Shown here: one piece after another, positions 9,523 to 20,694 of the stretch
How the letters are laid out: each line of letters opens with the position of its first letter
Numbering within the stretch: position 1 is the stretch's first letter
Origin: a bacterium
GTDB lineage: Bacteria > SAR324 > XYD2-FULL-50-16
Assembly (NCBI GenBank): GCA_018830885.1
Contig: JAHJRI010000364.1
Location: 1 to 64,000 of the forward strand
Direction: 5' to 3'
DNA: 64,000 nt
Program-made: the position numbers and the translations under genes
The notes under the pieces: model-generated
Seen by the model: the letters and a program-made list of their open reading frames with translations, nothing else
Database searches by the model: none
Told to the model about the DNA's origin: nothing

Positions 9523-10496
9523 AATATGATGTATTTGGTCTGGGTAATCCAATAATCGATATCATTCTTCATGTTGATGATGCATTTGTCGCTGAGCTGA
9601 AACTGGACAAAGGCAGTATGAACCTGGTCGATACCGAACGACAACAGGAGATCCTGGAAAAGGCTGCAGACCGTCCATTGACGACCGCACTTGGGGGATC
9701 ATGTGCCAATACAATGGTAATGACGGCACAACTGGGGGGGAAAACGGCCTATGGTGGAAAACTCGGCCAGGACAATCTGGGGGATGATTTTGAAAAACAA
9801 CTGCTCGACAGTGGTGTTGCCTCGTTTCTCGTTAAACAGGAAGGTATGACGGGTAGTACGATCATTCTGGTCAATCCAGACGCTGAAAGGACCATGAATA
9901 CACACCTGGGTATGTGTCAGGCCTTTTCTAAACAGGATCTCTCAAAAGATGGCATACAAAATGCCAGTTACCTCTATGTCGAAGGCTATTTGTGGGATAC
10001 AGCTGTCCAACAGGAAGCGGTGATTACTGCCCTTGAATATGCAAAAGCAGCAGACACAAAAATCGCCTTGACCCTTTCCGATTCATTCTGTGTTGAACGT
10101 CATAAAGAGGAGTTCCAGCGGTTGATGGATCAATACGTGGATATCCTATTCTGCAATGACCAGGAGGCTGGCCTTATGTCTGGTGAAAAAGACCCTGACA
10201 GACAGCTTGAAAAGATCTCCCAAAGTGTCACACACATCGTTTTGACATTGGGAAAAAAAGGATCAAAAATTAAATGCAACGGCAATGTTGTCAGTATTGA
10301 TGCCTTTAAGACAAAAGCAATTGACACAACAGGAGCTGGAGACAGCTTTGCTGCAGGATATCTCTATGGCATCACGCAGGGCATGAGCATTAAAAAGGCT
10401 GGGACACTGGCAGCTTACTGCGCTTCAACCATTGTTGGGCAGAACGGTCCCAGATACAACGGTAATTTTCGGGAGAAGGTCTCTCAATATTTATAG
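9519..10496 (+). CDS. PfkB-family carbohydrate/adenosine kinase
   Basis: A 325-residue ribokinase-fold kinase. It begins with DVFGLGNPIIDI and has GGSCANTMVMTAQLGG, the glycine-rich substrate-side signature. Near residue 270 it has DTTGAGDSFAAG, the PfkB signature 2 with the catalytic Asp. The N-terminal pattern and the Asn-rich GGSxANT motif are those of the adenosine-kinase-like subgroup, so phosphorylation of adenosine or a related nucleoside is likely but not proven. Its start overlaps the stop of the acyltransferase, and gatC follows after 116 bases on the same strand. Confidence 0.85.
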   Translation: MKYDVFGLGNPIIDIILHVDDAFVAELKLDKGSMNLVDTERQQEILEKAADRPLTTALGGSCANTMVMTAQLGGKTAYGGKLGQDNLGDDFEKQLLDSGVASFLVKQEGMTGSTIILVNPDAERTMNTHLGMCQAFSKQDLSKDGIQNASYLYVEGYLWDTAVQQEAVITALEYAKAADTKIALTLSDSFCVERHKEEFQRLMDQYVDILFCNDQEAGLMSGEKDPDRQLEKISQSVTHIVLTLGKKGSKIKCNGNVVSIDAFKTKAIDTTGAGDSFAAGYLYGITQGMSIKKAGTLAAYCASTIVGQNGPRYNGNFREKVSQYL

Positions 10497-10612
10497 ATGA
10501 TGTTCTGTTCATTTATCTTTCTCAATCTTACTGAAGATACAGTGAACAAAAATCTTGAGAGTCGCGAAAAAAGTCTGAAGATGGAAGAAAAATCGAAATA
10601 TAGGTAAAAACA

Positions 10613-10888
10613 ATGCAGGAAGAGATCAACGTCTTAAAGGTTGCCAAATTGGCTCGTTTAAAAATCCAGAAGGACAAAGAGGTTTATTTCAAAGAAAAAT
10701 TTAACACGATTATGGACTATGTCAGCTCGATTTCCGAGGTTCAAATCACATCCGACATGAAAGAGAAGGATGAATCCCAGCAACAGATATACAGACCCGA
10801 TCAAGCGGAGGATTCCCCCGTTCAACCGGATCAGTTCTCAGATTATGTCGATCATAAATTCTTTAAGGTTCCCCAGGTAATAGAATGA
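10613..10888 (+). CDS. gatC: Aspartyl/glutamyl-tRNA(Asn/Gln) amidotransferase subunit C
   Basis: A 91-residue GatC. This small subunit stabilises the GatCAB complex that converts misacylated Glu-tRNA(Gln) or Asp-tRNA(Asn) to the amide form. Family pattern: VAKLARLKIQKDKE near the N-terminus, FNTIMDYVSSISEV in the middle, then a Pro/Asp-rich linker (RPDQAEDSPVQPDQ) and a C-terminal FFKVPQVIE, matching the usual FxVPKVIE ending. In most genomes gatA follows at once. Here the next gene, gyrB, is convergent and its stop lies four bases away, so gatA and gatB must be elsewhere. Confidence 0.92.
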   Translation: MQEEINVLKVAKLARLKIQKDKEVYFKEKFNTIMDYVSSISEVQITSDMKEKDESQQQIYRPDQAEDSPVQPDQFSDYVDHKFFKVPQVIE

Positions 10889-10892
10889 AAGG

Positions 10893-13352
<2,460 letters not shown>

Positions 13353-14432
13353 TCAAACTGTTGACAACTTTCCCGCATGAATGCAGATCGTATTCTCGAT
13401 TTCCTTGAATCTTTCTGGAATAGTCGTGGATGTGATAAAAACCTGATTGTCGCTTTGAATGATATAGCTAACTGTTTTTTCACAAATAATATCATCAAGT
13501 TCCGAAAAAATATCATCCAGAAGCAATATTGGTTTGAAACCCAGCTCACTGGATATGATCTGATTCATCGCCAATTGTAAAGAAAGATAAGCAACGCGAT
13601 ATTCTCCCTGGGAAAAAGTCTGCCGATCCTTTTTCCCGTCCAGCGTCATCCAGAAGTTGTCTTTATGGGGGCCAAACAGACAGTACCCATTACCTATTTC
13701 CTGATCCAGTTTTTCTGCCAGGTACCTCAAAATACTCTCCGGCGAATTGTCTGTCTTACCCTTTAAATCGCTCCCGTAATAAAATTCCAGACTTATATTT
13801 CTGCCTGTTAAAGCACAAAAGATCTCAGCCAAGACACCGTTTATCTTTTTTACAATCCATTCCCTTGAATTGACAATTTCTGGAATAACAAATGCGATCA
13901 GCTGATTCCAAACAGAAATCTCTTTTTTATTCCGGTTTCGCAACAGAACATTCTTTTGTTTTCTTATTCTGTTGAATTCCTTGATTCTCTGAAAATATTT
14001 TTCATCTACCCGGAAAAGGATTCTGTCGATAAAATTCCGTCTTTCAAGGGGAAATTCTTTGAAAGCGACTAGCTGGTCGGGTGAAAACAACAGGGATAAG
14101 AAATTTTTGATGTACTCGGATGTATAGTTGACGCTCTTTTGATTGTGTAAAACGCGTTTCAGGTTTTCATGAAGTGTTATTCTGACATCATGATGAACAT
14201 TCTGTTTTAAGAGACTGGTTTGTACTGTCGATATTTTTTTTGAAAACGCGCAAAGATCACTAATTTTTGATGTTCGAAAAGATTTCAGGTGTGTTGTTAA
14301 GTACAATGATTCTATCAAATTTGTTTTGCCTTGACCATTCTTTCCGTAAATAAAGTTGATCCCCGGATTGAAAGTGAAATCAATGTTTTCATAGTTTCTA
14401 AAGTCGATCAGCTTAAGAGATTTGATCACCAT
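13353..14432 (-). CDS. recF: DNA replication and repair protein RecF
   Basis: An SMC-like ATPase that helps load RecA at single-strand gaps. It has Walker A GKNGQGKTNLIE near residue 35, the signature FSQGEYRVAYLSLQLA, and Walker B PILLLDDIFSELDD with the D-loop. The length (359) is normal. Its start overlaps the end of dnaN by seven bases, which points to translational coupling. The order dnaN-recF-gyrB is ancestral in bacteria. Confidence 0.97.
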   Translation of the reverse strand: MVIKSLKLIDFRNYENIDFTFNPGINFIYGKNGQGKTNLIESLYLTTHLKSFRTSKISDLCAFSKKISTVQTSLLKQNVHHDVRITLHENLKRVLHNQKSVNYTSEYIKNFLSLLFSPDQLVAFKEFPLERRNFIDRILFRVDEKYFQRIKEFNRIRKQKNVLLRNRNKKEISVWNQLIAFVIPEIVNSREWIVKKINGVLAEIFCALTGRNISLEFYYGSDLKGKTDNSPESILRYLAEKLDQEIGNGYCLFGPHKDNFWMTLDGKKDRQTFSQGEYRVAYLSLQLAMNQIISSELGFKPILLLDDIFSELDDIICEKTVSYIIQSDNQVFITSTTIPERFKEIENTICIHAGKLSTV

Positions 14433-15559
14433 TGAATTCTAACAGGCATAAGAATGGTTTTAAAATGTGTCCATTCATCACAAAACAGTGTAATCGGCGC
14501 TTCCGGACTGGAAATGTTAATATAAACCATCTCATCTCCAGAGGCCTCAAATATCTGCAGTGCATCAAGGAAAAAACGAATATTCAATCCGATACTCATC
14601 TCTTTTCCGCTATAGTCACATTCAATTTCATCATTTCCCTCGCCAAACTCCATTTTTTGACTTTCCAGTATCATTTTGCCTGATTGAATCGTCATTTTCA
14701 TAATCGAATTCGTATCACTATCCGTAACTGTGTTTAGAATACGCACAGCGTTTATGATTTCTGCTTTAGCTACATGTAATGGATTTAAAATCGGTGAGTT
14801 GATAAGACTGTTTAAATTAGGATATTCTGCTTCGATTAAACTTGTCTTAAATTTAATTTGGTCTGTAACAATCTGAAATGTATTTTCATTAAATGAAATA
14901 AAAAGCGTATCGTCACTGAAATCAATGATCCTTTTAATTTCTGTCAGACTTTTTTTAGGGATGATGATATTTCCACTTTCCTCAATTGGCGTTTCCATTC
15001 TGGTTTGATACTGACAGATACGATAGGCATCAGCTCCGGTCCAATGAATCTTATCAGGTCCAACGATTTCAAGATTGAGCCCCATCAGACTTTTTCTGGA
15101 TTCATTTTCTCCGATGGCAACATAGGTCAGATCAATAGCGGATTTTAAAAAAACGCCTGGAATCGCTATTGTTTTTTCCAATTCCTTAAATTCAATAACA
15201 GGAAAGTGATTCGGGCCTACACCAGGCAGTTTGACTTTCGAATTGCCACTGGTGAGATAAACCCAGTTTTGTGGGGTCGCATTTATAAAAATCCGATTTC
15301 CAATGAACTCTTTGACCAGGTTGAAAAGTTTGCTTGTGCTGACACAAATTCTGCCAGGTTCATTTATTTCACATCGGAAACGACCCGAAAAAGTGCTTTC
15401 ATAATTTGTGGCTTTGACATGAAGACTTTGACTACCATCTGAATCATCTGTTTCCAAAAGGACATTGTTGATAATGGGTTCACTCGTCTTCTTTGGCGAA
15501 ATATTAATGATCAATTGTAAAGCATCTAATAATATATTCTTTTCTATATATATTTCCAT
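14426..15559 (-). CDS. dnaN: DNA polymerase III beta sliding clamp
   Basis: A 377-residue beta clamp, the ring that tethers DNA polymerase III. The three-domain repeat architecture, VSTSKLFNLVKEF, LPGVGPNHFPVIEF, and the C-terminal ending with a PVRI-like motif (LMPVRIQW, close to the usual MPMR(L/I)) identify it. It lies 227 bases downstream of dnaA and overlaps recF. Confidence 0.97.
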   Translation of the reverse strand: MEIYIEKNILLDALQLIINISPKKTSEPIINNVLLETDDSDGSQSLHVKATNYESTFSGRFRCEINEPGRICVSTSKLFNLVKEFIGNRIFINATPQNWVYLTSGNSKVKLPGVGPNHFPVIEFKELEKTIAIPGVFLKSAIDLTYVAIGENESRKSLMGLNLEIVGPDKIHWTGADAYRICQYQTRMETPIEESGNIIIPKKSLTEIKRIIDFSDDTLFISFNENTFQIVTDQIKFKTSLIEAEYPNLNSLINSPILNPLHVAKAEIINAVRILNTVTDSDTNSIMKMTIQSGKMILESQKMEFGEGNDEIECDYSGKEMSIGLNIRFFLDALQIFEASGDEMVYINISSPEAPITLFCDEWTHFKTILMPVRIQW

Positions 15560-15635
15560 AGTCGTCGTAGGCTCTCTTATTTGTGTTGTATTTGCATAAC
15601 TAACTTATTTTATTTGTCTAAATAAATCCTGTGCT

Positions 15636-15644
15636 TGTGGACAA
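15636..15644 (-). promoter_or_regulatory. DnaA-box-like site between dnaA and dnaN
   Basis: TTGTCCACA on the minus strand differs from the consensus TTATCCACA at one position. It is the only good match I find in the dnaA-dnaN interval, so it is more likely an autoregulatory site than part of an origin array. Confidence 0.35.
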
Positions 15645-15786
15645 AAGGAAAAAGCGTATCATGCCGTTATTCAAAAATCTGTTTTGCAGAGTACCTGTTG
15701 AAAAAAAGGATACTTCCTGGAAAAAAGAACAGGCTTTGTCACAGGAAAAAAATTATTTTTAATAATCAATATCTTAAAATAGGATA

Positions 15787-17133
15787 TTAGACTGACAGAT
15801 CACGAATAATGGTGTTGATTGTCTGGTTAATTTCTGGATCTTTTTCCATCCACTCCTTTGTTTTCTTGCATGCCTGAAGAACTGTCGTATGGTTTTTACC
15901 GCCAAAATGTTTGGCAATTACAGGAAAAGATGATCCGGTTAATTCCCTTGAAATATACATTGCAATCTGTCGTGTTTTTGAAATCTCCTTATCTCTTTTT
16001 TCAGACATGATGTCAGAAAGCTTTACATCGAATTTCTGACTGATCAGTTTAATGATATTTTCAATCGTGATAGGATTTTCTTCAATGTCCAGGACTTCTT
16101 TCAGGACTCTTTTTGTAGAATCCAGAGTAATTTCCTGATTCAAGAGCGACCAGCTGGCCTCTATATGGATAAGGATTCCAAGTATGTCACGTACATTTGT
16201 TTTAACAGAACTGGCGATGAGATTGATATTTTCCTCATCCAGGGGAATCTTCATCTGATCCACTTTGTTTCGAATGATAGCGACTCGTGTTTCAAAATCC
16301 GGCCGGCCAATTCGGGCAACCATGCCCGAATTGAAGCGGTTTACCAATCGCTCTTCAAGATTTTTTATTTCCCGTGGGTAACGATCCGCGGTAATGATGA
16401 TTTGCTTTTTGTTGTGGATGAGTTCATTAAAAATATGGAAGAACTCTTCCTGTGTGCTTTCTTTGTTTTCCAGGAATTGAATGTCATCCAATAGCAGTAG
16501 ATCGATGGAGCGATATTTATTACGAACATCGGCAGTCTTGCGAAAACGGATGCCATTGATTACCTCGTTGGTAAATTCTTCTGAATTTGTATACAGGATT
16601 TTGAAATTGGGATTATTCTCTTTGATCTTCAGTCCAACAGCTTGTATCAGATGTGTTTTTCCCAGGCCGACGTCACCACTTAAAAATAGCGGATTGTATT
16701 TATTGCTCGTGACATTGTCACCAACAGCTCTGGCAGCAGCATAGGCGATATCACTATTACTGCCATTGACAAAATTGGAAAAACGAAATTGGGGATTGAG
16801 TCCATCTTCTGCAGTCGTGGTTTGATCGAATGTCTTGACAATTAGCTTTGATTCTTTCTCTTCTTTCCCAATCTGAATGACCAACTGAAAATCCTCATTT
16901 AGATGAAGATTCTCGAATGATTTATACAATCGGTTTTTCACCAATTGATGATGGTGATCCCGGATCCAATTGTAAAAAAACTGATTAACACCACCAATGG
17001 TAATGCTGTTGGGATCAAATTTAACAAGCGAAAGCTTGTTAACCCATGCTTCAACCTCATCCTGTTCAAGATCATGACTTATTAAGTTTATAAAATCCGC
17101 CCAGCATTGTGTTGTTGTATCGGTCGTTGTCAT
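15787..17133 (-). CDS. dnaA: Chromosomal replication initiator DnaA
   Basis: A 448-residue DnaA with all domains. The N-terminal DnaB-interaction domain is followed by the AAA+ core (Walker A GDVGLGKTH at residues 153-161, Walker B LLLLDDIQFL). A helix-turn-helix domain IV follows, with the DnaA signature GGKNHTTVLQACKK. It is the first gene of the replication block and is divergent from tsaE across a 608-bp gap. Confidence 0.98.
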   Translation of the reverse strand: MTTTDTTTQCWADFINLISHDLEQDEVEAWVNKLSLVKFDPNSITIGGVNQFFYNWIRDHHHQLVKNRLYKSFENLHLNEDFQLVIQIGKEEKESKLIVKTFDQTTTAEDGLNPQFRFSNFVNGSNSDIAYAAARAVGDNVTSNKYNPLFLSGDVGLGKTHLIQAVGLKIKENNPNFKILYTNSEEFTNEVINGIRFRKTADVRNKYRSIDLLLLDDIQFLENKESTQEEFFHIFNELIHNKKQIIITADRYPREIKNLEERLVNRFNSGMVARIGRPDFETRVAIIRNKVDQMKIPLDEENINLIASSVKTNVRDILGILIHIEASWSLLNQEITLDSTKRVLKEVLDIEENPITIENIIKLISQKFDVKLSDIMSEKRDKEISKTRQIAMYISRELTGSSFPVIAKHFGGKNHTTVLQACKKTKEWMEKDPEINQTINTIIRDLSV

Positions 17134-17741
17134 GGCACTAAGTTAATTAAAACAATATGTTAAAAACACTAATAATATATCGAAATCAGAAAAGCTAAGC
17201 CTATCGCAATCTTTTTGATAAGTTAAGTGGGGATTGAAAAAAAAAATCGAGAGATCTGAAAACTGACTGAAAAATCAGGAAGTAGTTAAAAATTATTTTT
17301 TTCGGGTTCCGATTGCAGATTGGCAGGGACGTTTTGGACAGACTGTCGTGAAATTCAATTTAGGGCACCTTGATTCATTAAAATGATCGAACTTACCGCA
17401 CAAAAGGGTTGGTCTTTCAAGAAAAGCACGAGTCCATCCATGGAGTTCCGGAAAGCCGTCCCTGGCTTCCAGGGTTCTTGAAACAACAACCCTTTGATGC
17501 TTGCTGAGTTCCAGTTAATATAGGTGCCCTTTTTAAAAGTCAAATAACAAGGCTTTGCCAATGCCTCTTTTTCAAGTGGTCCTTTGTGGTTGTGATGATA
17601 TCGCTGGCTCTTCATATGATCCCAGCAGGGATTTAGAATTGTTATAATAATCAGAATCCAATATGATACTTATTTTTCTGGCGATTTAAAATAGCGGTTC
17701 GAAACGGGTTAAAAGAAAAGACGCTGCAGTCCGAATTAAAA
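17134..17741. other. dnaA upstream region, candidate oriC
   Basis: A 608-bp gap between divergent dnaA and tsaE. The first ~180 bases are very AT-rich (runs such as AATATATCG and a ten-A run near 17238), as expected of a DNA unwinding element. I cannot find a cluster of TTATNCACA boxes, so origin function rests on gene context only. A short inverted pair GGGCACCT/AGGTGCCC flanks 17362-17530. An 86-codon open frame on the minus strand (17355-17615) resembles nothing I know and I do not call it. Confidence 0.35.
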
Positions 17742-18152
17742 ATGAACGAAACAGAAGTGATTGAAGCTTTTTGCAAAAAAGACATTCAACAGTTGAAAGG
17801 GTATGTCATAGGGTTGATTGGGCCTCTGGGTGCTGGAAAGACCAGATTGGTCAAGCGAATATTGAAAAATGTTGATTCATCTTTTGAAAACCAGGTCCAC
17901 AGTCCGACTTTCAATATTTGCAATATTTACAGTTCAGAGTACTTGGCGGTCCATCATTTCGATCTGTACAGGGTTGAATCTGAAGAGGCACTTTATGATA
18001 TAGAAATATGGGAGAGTATTGATAATCAAGGTGTATTGATTTTTATTGAGTGGATCAATCAATTTCCCGAACTGGTTGGTAAATGTGATGAAATTATTTC
18101 TATTTCGATCGATGCACAGGATCAGAGGCACTATCATCTGGATAAAAAATAG
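17742..18152 (+). CDS. tsaE: tRNA threonylcarbamoyladenosine biosynthesis ATPase TsaE
   Basis: A 136-residue P-loop protein. TsaE works with TsaB/TsaD to make the t6A modification on ANN-decoding tRNAs. It has Walker A GPLGAGKTRLVK near residue 30, then VHSPTFNICNIY, HHFDLYRVES and FIEWINQFPE, all in the family order. The length is typical for the family. No other tsa gene is nearby. Confidence 0.93.
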   Translation: MNETEVIEAFCKKDIQQLKGYVIGLIGPLGAGKTRLVKRILKNVDSSFENQVHSPTFNICNIYSSEYLAVHHFDLYRVESEEALYDIEIWESIDNQGVLIFIEWINQFPELVGKCDEIISISIDAQDQRHYHLDKK

Positions 18153-18344
18153 AATAATTCGAAAGAATGTGCTATGCTGATATGGCAATGTTGATCTAAG
18201 TAGAATTTATTAAAATATCAAATTATAGCATATTGTTAAATAATTAGGTGTTTAGTTACAGACATGTTTTTTGATCCCTGTTCGGCGTTTTTGTAAAACA
18301 GTCAGTTTTACATTTTAAATGTACAGTGAGTTGTTGAGTGTAAT

Positions 18345-18929
18345 ATGAAAATTCAACGTATCGTCTTGATAACCGGTAATGCCGGTAAAATGGAGGAGTT
18401 TAAGGAGTTGATCGGATTGGATCAGCTGCAATTCGGATATCAATCCTTAAATCTTCCCGAAATTCAAAGCCTGGATGTTCGGGAGATTGGACAGTTCAAA
18501 ACCCGGGAAGCTTTGACTAAAATCGAGGAATTAGGCGTTTTTGATGCTGTTTTGACAGATGATACGTCTCTATGCGCCGATGCGCTGAATGGACTACCAG
18601 GTCCTTTAATCAAGTGGTTTCTGGACCGCCTGGGTGCAAAAGGCTTGATCAAATTGATCGATGATAAGGAAAATGGTGCTTCTGTAACCTGCCTCCTCTC
18701 ATTAGGTATAACAAAGAACCGTGAAATTATACAATTTGAGGGTACCGTAAGAGGAAAACTGGTATCTCCAAAAGGAAGCTATGGTTTTGGATGGGATCCT
18801 GTTTTCATGCCGGATGGGTCTGAATTAACCTATGGTGAGATGGGTGCTGCAGAGAAAAACAAGATCAGCCACAGGGCAGTTGCTTTGAGAAAACTCAGGG
18901 ACTGGCTGGTTTCCCAGTTAGGCAGCTAG
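18345..18929 (+). CDS. Non-canonical purine NTP pyrophosphatase (RdgB/HAM1/ITPA family)
   Basis: A 194-residue enzyme predicted to hydrolyse ITP/XTP and their deoxy forms to monophosphates, cleaning the nucleotide pool. Motifs: TGNAGKMEEF at the N-terminus, DDTSLCADALNGLPGPLIKWF in the middle, GFGWDPVFMPDG, and SHRAVALRKLRDWL at the end. The GLPGPLIKWFL wording is closer to ITPA-type members than to E. coli RdgB, as far as I recall. The ATG start has no strong ribosome binding site. The upstream gap is AT-rich. Confidence 0.9.
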   Translation: MKIQRIVLITGNAGKMEEFKELIGLDQLQFGYQSLNLPEIQSLDVREIGQFKTREALTKIEELGVFDAVLTDDTSLCADALNGLPGPLIKWFLDRLGAKGLIKLIDDKENGASVTCLLSLGITKNREIIQFEGTVRGKLVSPKGSYGFGWDPVFMPDGSELTYGEMGAAEKNKISHRAVALRKLRDWLVSQLGS

Positions 18930-18984
18930 TTGATGATGTGTTTCCGGAATACCGAATTTTGGAGTCATCCGTCTCCGCAAATAG

Positions 18985-19161
18985 TTAACGTTCCTTTCTT
19001 TCGAATAACTGGCAGTCTTTGCCTGATGCATTGAAGACAGCTATTGAAGGCGTTGTGGGGGATTTAAAACCCCACCGCTTGCATCCATAGGGATGGCTTT
19101 GTTCCCAAGTGATGTAGTAAAATTTACATTGAGCACATTTGGGTTTGTTGTTTTTTATCAT
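18985..19161 (-). CDS. Small four-cysteine protein, probable zinc-binding family
   Basis: A 58-residue frame on the minus strand. It has C9-x2-C12, then FYYITWEQSHPYGCKRWGFK with a third cysteine at 27, then SGKDCQLF with a fourth at 50. I recognise the pattern C-x2-C-x-(F/H)YY(V/I)TW-(x)-PYGCK-x-GFKS ... SG-x2-C-x-F as a small conserved bacterial protein that databases often label, without support, as a uracil-DNA glycosylase. Four cysteines suggest one zinc site. The function is unknown. It is transcribed against both neighbours (ITPase and OYE). A GTGGGG/CCCCAC inverted pair lies inside the coding sequence and needs no separate explanation. Confidence 0.75.
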   Translation of the reverse strand: MIKNNKPKCAQCKFYYITWEQSHPYGCKRWGFKSPTTPSIAVFNASGKDCQLFERKER

Positions 19162-19550
19162 ATCGATACGAGCTTATAGATTGCCATAATGGAATAAATC
19201 CAAAACCAATCGAAACACGGTACAGTCATCAAAGTAGAGACAGCCGGTTTTTAATACAGATATTTTAAAACCCAGTAAGGGTACAGGCGTTTCTCAGTTA
19301 CTCGATTCCTGGATCAAGGGTACCAATTCAAAAAAAGTCTGAAATGGATATCGGTTGTTTATGCAAAATGTTAACCCGAGAAATAGTAAAGCATCAGCCC
19401 TCGTTCAAACCTGAAATTGGTGTCGATTTTGGATGAAGGAATTTTGATGAAGTGTCCCATTTTGAAATCATTGGTGGATTGGAAATCGGTTTCGGGATGT
19501 CCACCATTATTCTGTCTGATTGAATACCTGTAAAACGGGAGTAAAATAAA
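19162..19550. other. AT-rich intergenic region upstream of the OYE gene
   Basis: 389 bases between the divergent small zinc protein and the flavin oxidoreductase gene. No open frame or RNA gene is recognised. It should contain the promoters of both. The only clear signal is the GGGAG ribosome binding site at about 19536, before the ATG at 19551. Confidence 0.4.
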
Positions 19551-20525
19551 ATGTCATTATTTGAATCATTTAAGCTCGGTCAGATTCGTTCCAAGAATCG
19601 AATCCTGGTTCCGCCATATCACGAGGGAATTGCACAAAAGGATGGCAGAATCTCTCACGCCATTTATGAGCATTTGATGCGGCTGGTCAGACAGGGCGCA
19701 GGCGTGGTCATCTTTAACAATTCATTTGTAACTCAGCAGGGAAAGTCGCATCCCCTTCAATTGGGAATAGCAGAAGAAATTCATCTTCCAGGCTTGAAAA
19801 ATCTGGTTTCTCATATCAAAGCAGAAGGTGTTATCGTCGGTATCCGGTTGTCCCATGCAGGTGCAAAAACATCCGAAAAGATATGTAGCGAGCAGCCCAT
19901 CGGACCATCGGCTATAAACTTTGGAAAGGATTTTGATTTGAGCCGCTCTTTTGACAAGGACGATGTTGAAGAGCTGTGTCTGTTTTTTGCGCACGCGATT
20001 GAACGTGCTGAAGAAGCCGGTTTTGATTTTGTGGAGCTCAACGGTGCCCAGCAGCAACTGTTGGATCAGTGCTTACATACCCGGTATAACAACCGGGAAG
20101 ATGAATATGGCGGTGATCTTGAGAATCGGTTAAGACTGGCGTGTGAAATAGTGCAGGCGATGAAGGAGCGGATTAAGTCCAGATTGCTCGTGGCCTACTT
20201 TTTTTCCATTCATGATAAGCTGGAAGATGGTTTTACAGCCAAAGATCTGAAAACAATGATTAAATTGCTGGAAAATGCGGGTGTGGATATTTTTCATCCC
20301 ATTACCATCCATGTTATGAACAAGTTCTTCGATAGTGAGGAAACACTGTTGGAATGGGTTTCCAAGTATACGGATAAAAGCATTATTGTGGAAGGAAATA
20401 TCAAATCGACCCAGGTACTCAAAGAAGTACTGGCAATTGACAAAGCCACCATGTATGGCATCGATAAGGCACTATTTGCCCGCTCTAACTGGTATCAGTT
20501 TTTACAGAAAAAAATTGCCGGTTAG
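19551..20525 (+). CDS. NADH:flavin oxidoreductase, Old Yellow Enzyme family
   Basis: A 324-residue single-domain FMN-dependent TIM barrel. OYE-family enzymes reduce activated C=C bonds with NAD(P)H. Seen: the N-terminal IRSKNRILVPPYHEG segment and IRLSHAGAKTSE. Near 160-188 there is the family signature ending in NNREDEYGGDLENRLRLACEIV. At the usual HGAH/HxxN substrate-binding pair this protein has N164 and Q167, so its substrate range may differ. It lacks the C-terminal FAD/iron-sulphur extension of 2,4-dienoyl-CoA reductase. A GGGAG ribosome binding site precedes the ATG. Confidence 0.88.
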   Translation: MSLFESFKLGQIRSKNRILVPPYHEGIAQKDGRISHAIYEHLMRLVRQGAGVVIFNNSFVTQQGKSHPLQLGIAEEIHLPGLKNLVSHIKAEGVIVGIRLSHAGAKTSEKICSEQPIGPSAINFGKDFDLSRSFDKDDVEELCLFFAHAIERAEEAGFDFVELNGAQQQLLDQCLHTRYNNREDEYGGDLENRLRLACEIVQAMKERIKSRLLVAYFFSIHDKLEDGFTAKDLKTMIKLLENAGVDIFHPITIHVMNKFFDSEETLLEWVSKYTDKSIIVEGNIKSTQVLKEVLAIDKATMYGIDKALFARSNWYQFLQKKIAG

Positions 20526-20694
20526 CTGTCAGAATGGCAGTCGAGAATGAGTTCAATGACATACAGGTCTTCGTGTCTATAAAACGGAACCTGAATAGAT
20601 TCAATCGGTTCTGCTTTTTTCCCCATGCTTCCGATAGATGCTGCTTCCAGCATCTGCGGGGAGTGGTTGACCACCTTTGAATAACTTGGTTTTC

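Noticed and set aside
17355-17615. 86-codon open frame on the minus strand upstream of dnaA
   Set aside because: No recognisable motif, no good ribosome binding site, and it lies in the candidate origin region.
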